Shown here in pieces: positions 1-7,273 of a stretch of DNA of 22,904 nt (position 1 is its first letter; each line of letters opens with the position of its first letter). The notes below the pieces were generated by a model. It worked only from the letters and a program-made list of their open reading frames with translations. It made no database searches and was not told where the DNA came from. The stretch spans positions 1 through 22,904 of the forward strand of contig CAJUFU010000045.1 of the NCBI GenBank assembly GCA_910585555.1, written 5' to 3'. This stretch comes from an uncultured Lachnospiraceae bacterium (GTDB lineage: Bacteria > Bacillota > Clostridia > Lachnospirales > Lachnospiraceae). Both the position numbers and the translations under genes were made by a program.

Positions 1-2
1 TT

Positions 3-278
3 TCACTATTTTACTTTACATATGTATCTAGAGAGGATTCTTTGGACTGGAAAGACTATGGCGTCAACGATATCGTTACCCGCGTGGTGGAATCCGACAA
101 GCTGAACAACGGGGCGATCATCTTGATGCATAACGGCGCCAAGTACACAGCCGACGCGTTAGAGTCGGTGATTACGGGACTGCAGGATAAGGGGTATGAG
201 ATTGTGCCTATTTCGCAGTTGATTTACAAGGATAAGTATCACATGAAAGCGGACGGAACCCAGGTGTCCGGGGAATAA
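3..278 (+). CDS. polysaccharide deacetylase, C-terminal part (5' truncated by window edge)
   Basis: The frame is open from the window edge, so only the C-terminal ~91 residues are seen. They match the end of a NodB-type carbohydrate esterase 4 domain: a W-x-x-D-Y-G segment, then GAIILMHNGAKYT (the late metal-site/active-site histidine motif, usually LMHD/N), then an amphipathic helix (ALESVITGLQDKGYEIV) and the closing strand PISQLI. Family members remove N- or O-acetyl groups from peptidoglycan or other surface glycans outside the cell. A TTG at 42 could be read as a start, but the reading continues in frame upstream and the domain would be cut, so it is treated as internal. The metal-binding D-HH motifs lie outside the window, so activity cannot be judged. 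A terminator follows within 20 bp, making it the last gene of its transcript. Confidence 0.8.
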   Translation, partial: SLFYFTYVSREDSLDWKDYGVNDIVTRVVESDKLNNGAIILMHNGAKYTADALESVITGLQDKGYEIVPISQLIYKDKYHMKADGTQVSGE

Positions 279-295
279 GAGAAATCGATTTTATG

Positions 296-325
296 AAAAA
301 CTGCATTGTTATGATGCAGTTTTTT
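296..325 (+). terminator. intrinsic terminator after the deacetylase gene
   Basis: An 11-bp inverted repeat (AAAAACTGCAT at 296-306, ATGCAGTTTTT at 314-324) with a 7-nt loop ends in a T run (320-325). It separates the deacetylase gene from the next gene and argues against the upstream ATG at 293 as a start for that gene. Confidence 0.85.
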
Positions 326-778
326 CTGTATACTTATAAACAGAAGAGGACAAGGGAGGGTGTATTAATGAGATTAAAGATTATGATGGGAATTGAGTGT
401 TTACTGACAGTGGCATGCATTCCTTTTCTAGTTGTATCGGAAACACTGATTGGCAGTGCGGTATATGTTTCGATAGGACTTATCGTTTTAGCAAAGTTAG
501 CGCTTGTATATATGAGGCATAAAAATATGAAAATGACCTATAAAAAGAGTGAAATAATTGCAACGACAATATTGAGCGTGTTATTCGTAATAATGATATC
601 AATATTTGATATTTTAGGTAGTGGGTTTTTACATATAGACTCTCTGATCAATGTATATTCGTCTACCGTAGCACATACTATACAGGTGTGGGCATATATG
701 ATATATATCCCGGCTGTTTGTGTATCTGCTTTTGTTCTTGTCCGGTATATGATACATGCCGCGCTAGAGAATAGGATA

Positions 779-789
779 GGGGGGGGGGG
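779..789 (+). repeat. G11 homopolymer at first frame break
   Basis: Eleven consecutive G residues inside an A+T-rich gene. In frame 1 they encode part of an Ile-Gly4 stretch. The continuing homologous frame (YSKKDY...) begins right after them. With G12 or G9 the two frames join; with G11 the protein ends at 946. Confidence 0.9.
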
Positions 790-1567
790 TACAGTAAAAA
801 GGATTATAGGTGCTGCCTGGGAATCATTAGTTCGTTATCTGTTGTCTATTTGTTTTCTACATATCCTGGAATATGGGTGCGAGACGATGTTACAGCGTTG
901 TGGGGTCATGTATGCGAGAGAGAGTGGGATGCATGGCAGACATTAGGTTATGAATTGTTTGTCGTATTATGTAGCTTTTTTGGGAAAAGTACTTTTGCTG
1001 TTAATGTGGTGCAGACAATTTTATGGATTTTTTTAAATGCATATATTTTGGATGTTCTCCATGAGGAGAGTACGAAAAATATGAAGATTTATACGGCGGT
1101 CCTTATATTTGTTGCAGTTCCATTTAACTATCTGGAAGTAATGTATAAAGATGTTGTATTTTCAATGGGAATATTAGCGATTACCGTAGGAATTTATCAT
1201 ATTGTAAAAAAGCAAAATGTAATATGGCAGGATATTCTGACTCTTACGATTGGCGGTGCTTTTGTAAGTTTATGCCGCCATGGGGGAAATGTTGTAGTGT
1301 TGATGTCTTTTGTTTCATTAGCAGTATATTTTTTCATGAAAAGACGGAAGAAAGACTGCCAATACCTGGTTGGCATAACAGTATTTCAAGTTTGTCTATT
1401 TTTGCTGGTTAATGTGGGATTCATGCATGTATTAAATGCTGCTAAAAATCCGGCGTATATTAAATATACAATGCCGATGGTAACGATTAGTGGCGCAGTA
1501 TCTTATGGTGCTGCATTTGAAGCGGAAGATATCGAGGTTCTTGAAAAAATAATGCCTGTAGAGGAAT

Positions 1568-1574
1568 GGGGGGG
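1568..1574 (+). repeat. G7 homopolymer at second frame break
   Basis: Seven G residues follow the codons for PVEEW. As written, the frame ends at TAA 1582-1584. With G6 or G9 the frame continues as EEWGDCYNKYWADDVARSWGKIGDR. This run is short enough that a base-calling error is a serious alternative. Confidence 0.8.
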
Positions 1575-2322
1575 ATTGTTATAATAAATACTGGGCTGAT
1601 GATGTGGCAAGAAGTTGGGGAAAAATTGGCGACCGTATAAATATTGTCAGCGATTTGGTAGACACGGAAAATTATGGAAGGGAACTATTGATAGTAAATG
1701 CGAGATTGTTGTTAAAACATCTATGTATTTATATAAAAACGATATTTGACATGAACAATATCGTATGGAAAATGGCGAAGCCAAATGATGGATATGAATG
1801 GCCAATATGTGCAGCAGCAAAAGATGAGAATATTACTTATTTTACTTCATTTAAATATACGGATTTATGGACAAATTTTATATATAATATGCCTTTGACG
1901 GACACAATATATGCAAGAGGCGGTGTGGCATTGTTTATATTTTTATTTAGTGGTGTTATTTGGATTTTACAGGAAAGGTGTCGTTTTCTGATTGTGCTGT
2001 TACCTATCATCGCAAACAGTGGTATGCTGCTGATTGCGGTGCCTGCGCAGGATCCAAGATATATATTGCCTGGGATTGAATGTGCCATATTTTTAATAGC
2101 TATTATATTTGGGCCGGACAGGGAGAAAAGCAATTTACATAATGTCGAGCAAGTAGAATCTGGCATATAATGTGTCTGATTATGTTATGTCAGAAATGTT
2201 AGTCGGTTGTCCTAAAGTGAGAAACCGTCAGTTCATTATACACAATGCACATATTTTTTATTCAAATATATATTTTTTTCATAAAGTTTACAATTTTTCT
2301 AGGAATATCTTCCTATATGTTA

Positions 2323-2328
2323 TATAAT
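2323..2328 (+). promoter_or_regulatory. possible -10 element for glgCD
   Basis: A perfect TATAAT lies 34 bp upstream of the glgC start in a very A+T-rich stretch (about 2243-2345). No -35 hexamer at the normal 16-18 bp spacing is convincing; a TTTACA at 2287 is too far away. The upstream non-coding stretch 2171-2361 otherwise shows no gene. Confidence 0.35.
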
Positions 2329-2361
2329 TTGATTATTAAGAAAAATAGGAGGAATCGTATT

Positions 2362-3567
2362 ATGGCAAAAGAAATGATTGCAATGCTTCTTGCCGGCGGA
2401 CAAGGCTCGCGTCTTTATGCATTGACAGAAAAGCTTGCAAAACCAGCAGTTCCATTTGGCGGCAAATATCGTATCATTGATTTCCCGCTATCTAACTGCG
2501 TCAATTCAGGTATTGATACTGTAGGTATCCTGACCCAGTATCAGCCACTGGTGTTAAATGAATATATCGGTAATGGTCAGCCATGGGATTTAGACCGTCT
2601 CTATGGCGGAGTGCATGTACTGCCGCCTTATCAGAAAGCGCACGGGTCAGACTGGTATAAGGGTACGGCAAATGCGATTTATCAGAATATATCATTTATT
2701 GAGCGCTATGACCCGAAATACGTTATCATTCTTTCGGGCGATCAGATTTGTAAACAGGACTACAGTGATTTCCTGGAATTCCATAAGGAGAAGAACGCGG
2801 AATTCAGCGTTGCCGTTATGGAGGTTCCGTGGGAGGAGGCATCCCGTTTTGGCCTGATGGTAGCCGATGAGAATGATAAGATTACAGAGTTCCAGGAAAA
2901 ACCGAAGGAGCCTAAATCTAATCTGGCTTCTATGGGCATCTATATTTTCAACTGGGATATTTTAAAGAAGTATCTGGAAGAGGACGAGGCGGACCCGAAT
3001 TCAGAGAATGACTTTGGCAATAATATTATTCCCAATCTGCTTCGTGATAAACGGCAGATGTACGCTTATCATTTTAACGGGTACTGGAAGGATGTAGGAA
3101 CCATTTCTTCTTTGTGGGAAGCGAATATGGAGGTTCTGGACCCTGAGCACAGCGGTATCAATCTTTTCGACGAGGATTGGAAGATTTACAGCCGTAATGC
3201 AGGTATGACAGGGCACAAGATCAACACGGGCGCAGTGGTGGAAAACGCTTTGATTACAGATGGATGCCGGATTAAAGGTACGGTAAAGCATTCTGTTCTT
3301 TTTGGCGGTGTTAAAGTAGAAGCCGGTGCGGTTGTGGAGGATGCCGTTGTCATGGGCGGTACAACGATCAAGGCCGGCGCGGTTGTGAGACACTGTATCG
3401 TGGCAGAGAATGTGACGATCTGTGAGAACGCTGTGGTAGGCGCAATGCCCACAGAGGAAGAAAGCGGCGTAGCGACCATCGCTTCGGGCGTTATCATTGG
3501 CGAGAATGTTGTGATAGGTCCCAATGCTATGATAAATAAAAATGTAGAAGGTGGTGAAGTAGAATGA
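2362..3567 (+). CDS. glgC: glucose-1-phosphate adenylyltransferase, catalytic subunit
   Basis: GlgC makes ADP-glucose from ATP and glucose-1-phosphate, the committed step of bacterial glycogen synthesis in the cytoplasm. The start is ATG 2362, with an AGGAGGAA site at 2347-2354; the open frame further upstream is A+T-rich leader. The 401-residue product has the N-terminal nucleotidyltransferase signature (LLAGGQGSRL at residues 9-18, then AKPAVPFGGKYRIIDFPLSN), the WYKGTANAIYQN segment, the metal/substrate strand VIILSGDQICKQDY, EFQEKPKEP, SMGIYIF and the GYWKDVGT glucose-phosphate motif. The last ~110 residues form hexapeptide (left-handed beta-helix) repeats. Length is typical for the family. 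It overlaps glgD by 4 nt (ATGA), so the two are translationally coupled. Identification is firm. Confidence 0.97.
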   Translation: MAKEMIAMLLAGGQGSRLYALTEKLAKPAVPFGGKYRIIDFPLSNCVNSGIDTVGILTQYQPLVLNEYIGNGQPWDLDRLYGGVHVLPPYQKAHGSDWYKGTANAIYQNISFIERYDPKYVIILSGDQICKQDYSDFLEFHKEKNAEFSVAVMEVPWEEASRFGLMVADENDKITEFQEKPKEPKSNLASMGIYIFNWDILKKYLEEDEADPNSENDFGNNIIPNLLRDKRQMYAYHFNGYWKDVGTISSLWEANMEVLDPEHSGINLFDEDWKIYSRNAGMTGHKINTGAVVENALITDGCRIKGTVKHSVLFGGVKVEAGAVVEDAVVMGGTTIKAGAVVRHCIVAENVTICENAVVGAMPTEEESGVATIASGVIIGENVVIGPNAMINKNVEGGEVE

Positions 3568-4709
3568 TAAAATCAAGCACAAATATAGTCGGTATTATTT
3601 TCCCTAACAGTTATGATGCTTTGGTTCCGGAACTGGTCAGTGTGCGTTTGATGGCGTCTATCCCTTTTGCCAGCCGTTATCGTATCATTGATTTCATCCT
3701 GTCCAGTATGACACATTCCGGCATTGACAATATTTCTGTGATTGTAAATAAGAACTATCATTCCCTGATGGATCATCTGGGATCCGGGCGTGAGTGGGAT
3801 TTGGTCCGCAAGAACGGCGGCTTACATATTTTCCCGCCTTTTGCAGAGAAGGAAGTGGGCGGCCCTTATGTGGGACGTGCAGGCGCCCTGGCAAATCTTC
3901 TGGATTTCTTAAAAGACCAGAAAGAAAAATATGTGGTCATGTCAGATACTAATGTGGTGGTGAACTTTGATTTCAATGCCATGATTCAGGCACATGCGGA
4001 CAGTGCGGCAGATATCACAATTGCTTACAATGAGCAGGAACTTCCGAAGGAGCTGTTGGATTATCAGACCAGTGACAGGATTTTCTATTACACCTTCGAT
4101 TTGGAGCAGGGACGTATTCGCAAAGTGAGCATCAATCCGAAGACAAGCGGCGTACAGAATACTTCTATGAATATTTTTGTGATCAATCGTGAGCTTTTGA
4201 TTGAGCTGATCAGCACGGCGTATATGCAGGGAAGGTCCTTCTTCATGCGCGACGTGATCATGCCGCAGCTTAGCAAGCTGAACGTACAGGCATACAAGTA
4301 CACGGGTTATGTGGCTCGTATCACCGGTATGAAGAGTTATTTTGAAGAGAATATGAAGCTTTTGGATGACTATAACCTGGATGCTCTGTTCTCGGCAGCG
4401 CCTATTTATACGAAGATTCGCGGCGATAATCCGACTCATTACAAGGATGGGGCAAAGATTCAGAATGTGATGATGGCAGACGGCTGTGTGATTGAAGGCG
4501 AAGTGGAAAACAGCGTGATTTTCCGTGGCGTTAAAGTTGGTAAAGGCGCTAAGATTAAGAATTGTATTCTGATGCAGGATACTGTGGTGGAATCTGGTGC
4601 CAATGTGGAGTATCTTATTACTGACAAGAATGTTACCATCACAGCCGGCAAGGAGATGAAGGGTACGGATACCTTCCCGGTTTATATTGAGAAGTTTAAG
4701 ACCGTGTAA
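3564..4709 (+). CDS. glgD: glucose-1-phosphate adenylyltransferase, GlgD (regulatory-type) subunit
   Basis: The 381-residue product is clearly related to GlgC (shared RYRIIDF...S-GIDN, GSGREWDL, NGGLHIFPP) but lacks the catalytic GGxGSRL loop: its N-terminus reads NIVGIIFPNSYDALVPELVSVRLMASIPFASRYRIIDF. That is the hallmark of GlgD, found in Firmicutes beside GlgC. In this family GlgD is thought to be poorly active or inactive alone and to raise activity when complexed with GlgC. C-terminal hexapeptide repeats are present (ADGCVIEGEVENSVIFRGVKVGKGAKIKNCILMQ). The ATG overlaps the glgC stop codon. The gene ends 103 bp before the carbonic anhydrase gene. Confidence 0.95.
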   Translation: MIKSSTNIVGIIFPNSYDALVPELVSVRLMASIPFASRYRIIDFILSSMTHSGIDNISVIVNKNYHSLMDHLGSGREWDLVRKNGGLHIFPPFAEKEVGGPYVGRAGALANLLDFLKDQKEKYVVMSDTNVVVNFDFNAMIQAHADSAADITIAYNEQELPKELLDYQTSDRIFYYTFDLEQGRIRKVSINPKTSGVQNTSMNIFVINRELLIELISTAYMQGRSFFMRDVIMPQLSKLNVQAYKYTGYVARITGMKSYFEENMKLLDDYNLDALFSAAPIYTKIRGDNPTHYKDGAKIQNVMMADGCVIEGEVENSVIFRGVKVGKGAKIKNCILMQDTVVESGANVEYLITDKNVTITAGKEMKGTDTFPVYIEKFKTV

Positions 4710-4812
4710 TGACTGGTATGAGGCGTGCTGCGTCCTCAAATATGCATAGTCAGCAGAAATCTGACAGTAAGATCATAAATCTATCAACGAATATAGAGCG
4801 GAGGGAAATGTT

Positions 4813-5382
4813 ATGCACAGTGAAAATATATCGGCTGCAGAGGCACTTAAGAAACTGCAGGAAGGAAATAAGCGTTATCTGCAGGCAGAGACGAATCCAG
4901 GGGATGTTTCACCCAAGATCAGACAGAAAACTTGTGACGAGGGTCAGATTCCTTACGCGATTGTTATAACATGTTCGGATTCCAGAGTAATACCGGAGAG
5001 CATTTTTGCAGCTGGAATCGGCGAATTGTTTGTTATTCGCGTGGCGGGAAATGTGATGGATAATCATCAGCTGGGAAGTGTTGAATATGCGGCAGATCAC
5101 CTTGGATGCAAACTGGTAGTAGTGCTCGGACATGAGCACTGCGGCGCTGTAGGAGCGGCGTTAGAGGGAAATCCGGGCGGATTCATTCAATACATAACAG
5201 ATGAAATTCACAGAGCCATCGGTGATGAGAAGGATGAGTACAAGGCGTGTTGTCTGAATGTTAAACGGGCAGTGGAGCTGATCAGAGAAAAGCTCGACAT
5301 GCATGATAAGGAAGATGGTGTTAAAGTATGCGGGGCATACTATCATATCGGCAGCGGTGAAGTGGAATATCTTGATATGTAA
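4813..5382 (+). CDS. beta-class carbonic anhydrase
   Basis: This cytoplasmic zinc enzyme interconverts CO2 and bicarbonate. The 189-residue product carries the full set of zinc/active-site residues: CSDSR at residues 54-58 (Cys54, the Asp56-Arg58 dyad) and GHEHCG at 106-111 (His107, Cys110). The ribosome binding site GGAGGG at ~4800 precedes ATG 4813. It follows glgD on the same strand with a 103-bp gap; co-transcription is possible, but no functional link to glycogen is evident. Bicarbonate supply for carboxylases in an anaerobe is the likely role (inference). A strong terminator follows. Confidence 0.95.
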   Translation: MHSENISAAEALKKLQEGNKRYLQAETNPGDVSPKIRQKTCDEGQIPYAIVITCSDSRVIPESIFAAGIGELFVIRVAGNVMDNHQLGSVEYAADHLGCKLVVVLGHEHCGAVGAALEGNPGGFIQYITDEIHRAIGDEKDEYKACCLNVKRAVELIREKLDMHDKEDGVKVCGAYYHIGSGEVEYLDM

Positions 5383-5396
5383 CAGACAGGCATGAT

Positions 5397-5442
5397 AAAA
5401 GGAGCCATTTTTGCATGGAATGTGCAAAAATGGCTCCTTTTT
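5397..5442. terminator. strong intrinsic terminator (possibly bidirectional)
   Basis: AAAA + GGAGCCATTTTTGCA (5397-5415) pairs with TGCAAAAATGGCTCC + TTTT (5423-5441) around a 7-nt loop: a 19-bp perfect stem flanked by A and T runs, so it could end transcripts from either side. It lies 15 bp after the carbonic anhydrase stop codon. Confidence 0.95.
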
Positions 5443-5481
5443 ATAGTATATTTATAAAAATCGTCAAACTAATATTGTGAG

Positions 5482-5509
5482 TTGATGAAGGATGTGTTAT
5501 TCTTAACAT
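5482..5509 (+). promoter_or_regulatory. possible sigma-A promoter for the small membrane protein
   Basis: TTGATG (5482-5487), a 16-bp spacer and TAACAT (5504-5509) stand directly after the terminator and ahead of the AGGAG at 5521. The -35 is fair and the -10 weak. Confidence 0.35.
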
Positions 5510-5535
5510 AACAAATGTAAAGGAGACAGGGGAGT

Positions 5536-5823
5536 ATGGAGATGATATTTCATTTGCTCATATGCATTTTTATGTTCTTGTTTGTGGCGATGATTGTGGT
5601 TTTTAATGTGGCACGAGTTGTATACTGGATTAAGTGTATTAGGATTAAGGACTGCAGTAAGCGGAGCTGCCGCTTTAAAACGTTTTGCTATAAGTATTAT
5701 GAGTCCTATTCAAAGGAGGAGATTGCGAGATTGCAAAAATTTCTGGAAGAGAGCAATCTTTCTGATGAGGTAGTGTCCAAAGAAGAGCGCGATAGAAGAC
5801 TTAAAGAAAAATATAAAAGATGA
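5536..5823 (+). CDS. small single-span membrane protein with Cys-rich juxtamembrane segment, unknown function
   Basis: I do not recognise a named family. The 95-residue product has one hydrophobic span (about residues 4-30), then a short basic stretch with four cysteines (C34, C40, C45, C51; DCSKRSCRFKTFC) and a charged, probably helical tail rich in Lys and Glu (SKEEIARLQKFLEESN...KEERDRRLKEKYKR). The basic residues after the span suggest the tail is cytoplasmic. The cysteine spacing could bind a metal, but nothing proves this. Start choice is uncertain: ATG 5536 has AGGAG 10 nt upstream, while ATG 5542 has GGGGAG at a better distance (5529-5534). It stands alone between a terminator and a convergent lipoprotein gene. 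Confidence 0.7.
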   Translation: MEMIFHLLICIFMFLFVAMIVVFNVARVVYWIKCIRIKDCSKRSCRFKTFCYKYYESYSKEEIARLQKFLEESNLSDEVVSKEERDRRLKEKYKR

Positions 5824-5930
5824 TTTAATTTTAAAATCTATGAAAAGAGAAGACAACAGCAGAGGTCTAAGAAGATTCGTTTAAAGGCAAAAATGCGAGA
5901 ATGAATTGTTAAATTCAGATTTAATGTCGG

Positions 5931-5972
5931 AAAAGTCATGTGGAGGCCATATTAGTACAAGGTCTCCACATG
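5931..5972 (-). terminator. intrinsic terminator overlapping the lipoprotein stop codon
   Basis: On the minus strand CATGTGGAGACC (5972-5961) pairs with GGCCTCCACATG (5948-5937), 12 bp with one G-U pair, followed by ACTTTT (5936-5931). The TAA stop codon of the lipoprotein gene lies in the 12-nt loop, so the coding end forms part of the terminator. Only the minus strand has a T run after the stem. Confidence 0.75.
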
Positions 5973-7013
5973 GGATATAGAACCATCTGTTATCTTAAAT
6001 CTCCAAATGGAATGTTCGGGAATTCTGTGCTCTGTCAAATAGTAACTGTTATCTATGAAAGTCACGTAATATGGCGTGCCTCCGCCTATAAAGCACTCAT
6101 ACACGTCTTCATATTTTCCTTCAATTAATTTCGATAAATCGTCTGTGTGTACCATGGTGGCATAGTCCTGATTACCATTAATATCAGTTGATATTGTAAT
6201 GAAGTAGTGGTTTTCGGCTATGGTCAGCTGAACCATACCGGCCATGGAGTCCGGAACGGGATAGGTCTTTCGAATTTCGAAAGTATCAAGGTCCGCCTGT
6301 AGGATGGCGGGGCTTCCGAGTATGCCGGAGACGAAGTAGATATCGTTACCGGAAATGGTGAAAGATCTCACATAGGTGCCCGCAAGCTGTTCGATCTGAT
6401 GGATTTTGGTCAGATGCATACGGCTGTCGTCCGGGTCGTGACGAAAGAGATACATTTCGCCGCTCATGGAACTTAAGGCATAGAAGGTCTGTGTGTTTTG
6501 GTCATATATGATATAGTGGGGGCGGCTGCCGATTTCTGTAAAAGTCTGGGTGTGATAGAAAACGCCCTCTTTTTTCTCAAAGACCAGAATCTGGTTATTC
6601 TCCGTATCATCTACCAGATATACCAGTCCGTCGCTGGCCAGGGTGTGGCCTTTGCTGATTTCGTTGGTCATAACTTGCCACTTGGAGAGCGGGTCGGTGA
6701 GATTGTCATGATAAATCACCTGGTCATGGTAGCAGTCAACGATAAAGTAGGTATCCTCCACTTTGGTGATATAGGTGGGTACACTCAAATCAGGATAAGG
6801 ATTTGTAGGAATGGAGGCAGGAGACAGGAAGGTGTTTTCCTGATCGTTTATATCAAATACAATTTCCGAGGCACGAAGGGATTCCTCACTGGCAAGGACA
6901 GCAGATGGTTTGCGGCTGGAACTGTCTGTGGCGCAGGCCGTCAGGACGGCGAAGAGGGCCAGAATTAGGAGCAGATATGGAATTGTTTGGCGTCTTACGG
7001 GAGTTGGATGCAT
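5952..7013 (-). CDS. putative lipoprotein, beta-propeller-like, unknown function
   Basis: The 353-residue product starts with a basic N-region, a hydrophobic core and a lipobox (LTAC, Cys27), so it should be exported and lipid-anchored on the outer face of the membrane. The mature part is a run of short beta-strand blocks with recurring aromatic-rich phrases (TYFIVDCYHDQVIYHDN, GLVYLVDDTENNQILVFEKK, QTFYALSSMSGEMYLF, NDIYFVSGILG, YYVTFIDNSYYLTEHRIPEHSIWRF). This suggests a beta-propeller of NHL/6-bladed type, but no catalytic motif is seen. The Shine-Dalgarno site is weak (AAAGAG). The gene is divergent from the acyltransferase gene at 7274 and convergent with the small protein at 5536. Fold is inferred from pattern only. 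Confidence 0.8.
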   Translation of the reverse strand: MHPTPVRRQTIPYLLLILALFAVLTACATDSSSRKPSAVLASEESLRASEIVFDINDQENTFLSPASIPTNPYPDLSVPTYITKVEDTYFIVDCYHDQVIYHDNLTDPLSKWQVMTNEISKGHTLASDGLVYLVDDTENNQILVFEKKEGVFYHTQTFTEIGSRPHYIIYDQNTQTFYALSSMSGEMYLFRHDPDDSRMHLTKIHQIEQLAGTYVRSFTISGNDIYFVSGILGSPAILQADLDTFEIRKTYPVPDSMAGMVQLTIAENHYFITISTDINGNQDYATMVHTDDLSKLIEGKYEDVYECFIGGGTPYYVTFIDNSYYLTEHRIPEHSIWRFKITDGSISHVETLY

Positions 7014-7134
7014 GGCATGTTTCTCTTTTCTGTCAGGGTTTTTGTCTTCGAGCGCTTTGTGTGCCGGGACAGGTTTACTACGCCTATTCTAGCGGTTTTC
7101 CATTTATTTATCAATATCTTTTGTTTTTATGGAT

Positions 7135-7140
7135 ATTATA
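7135..7140 (-). promoter_or_regulatory. possible -10 element of the lipoprotein gene
   Basis: The minus strand reads TATAAT at 7140-7135, about 120 bp upstream of the lipoprotein start. No good -35 is seen at normal spacing. Confidence 0.3.
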
Positions 7141-7162
7141 GGGGGAGCATGGTACAATTGAC

Positions 7163-7206
7163 GCAGAGTCAGCACTCTGCGCCTTAAGAATTACTTCGGT
7201 ATTCTT
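7163..7206. other. two adjacent hairpins in the divergent intergenic region
   Basis: GCAGAGT (7163-7169) pairs with ACTCTGC (7174-7180) around a 4-nt loop, and AAGAAT (7186-7191) pairs with ATTCTT (7201-7206) around a 9-nt loop. There is no T run after either. They lie between the divergent lipoprotein and acyltransferase promoters and could be protein-binding inverted repeats. Confidence 0.4.
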
Positions 7207-7243
7207 GTTGAAGCCGCGTAGAGGAAAAACATCGGTAAAATAC

Positions 7244-7249
7244 TATAAT
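7244..7249 (+). promoter_or_regulatory. possible -10 element of the acyltransferase gene
   Basis: A perfect TATAAT lies 25 bp upstream of the ATG at 7274. No matching -35 is visible at 16-18 bp, so an activator or extended contacts would be needed if it is used. Confidence 0.35.
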
Positions 7250-7273
7250 AGCACAAAAAGAGATGGTTTATAG

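Larger units (their letters stand above)
368..2170 (+). pseudogene. DUF6020-like multi-pass membrane protein, frame broken at two poly-G tracts (possibly phase variable)
   Basis: Three consecutive reading frames read as one protein of about 600 residues. Part 1 starts at ATG 368 with a GGGAGGG site at 354-360 and runs as hydrophobic helices to the G11 run at 779-789. Part 2 continues in another frame directly after that run (translation YSKKDYRCCLGII..., then FSTYPGIWVRDDV, EWDAWQTLGYELFVVLCS, YKDVVFS, LCRHGGN) to TAA at 1582. Part 3 resumes in the first frame after the G7 run at 1568-1574 (GDCYNKYWADDVARSWGKIGDR) to the stop at 2170. The YPG...D, dW-T-GY-lFV-lCS and R-H-x-G patterns and many membrane helices resemble DUF6020/GT-C-like envelope proteins; that family call is from memory. 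One G more (or two fewer) in the first run and one fewer (or two more) in the second would restore a single frame. As written, part 1 ends early at 946. The gene is visibly richer in A+T than glgC, which suggests separate acquisition. It could be phase-variable, decaying, or mis-sequenced. Confidence 0.7.

Noticed and set aside
293..367. Upstream in-frame ATG extending the membrane protein by 25 codons
   Set aside because: This ATG lies inside the intrinsic terminator of the previous gene and has no ribosome site; ATG 368 has GGGAGGG at proper distance.
2245..2361. In-frame N-terminal extension of glgC (39 codons)
   Set aside because: A+T-rich leader with a -10 element and a clear AGGAGG before ATG 2362; GlgC proteins start at the MAKEMIAMLLAGG region.
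3942..4739. 265-codon minus-strand open frame opposite glgD
   Set aside because: Shadow of glgD on the opposite strand; His/Ile-rich composition and no ribosome site.
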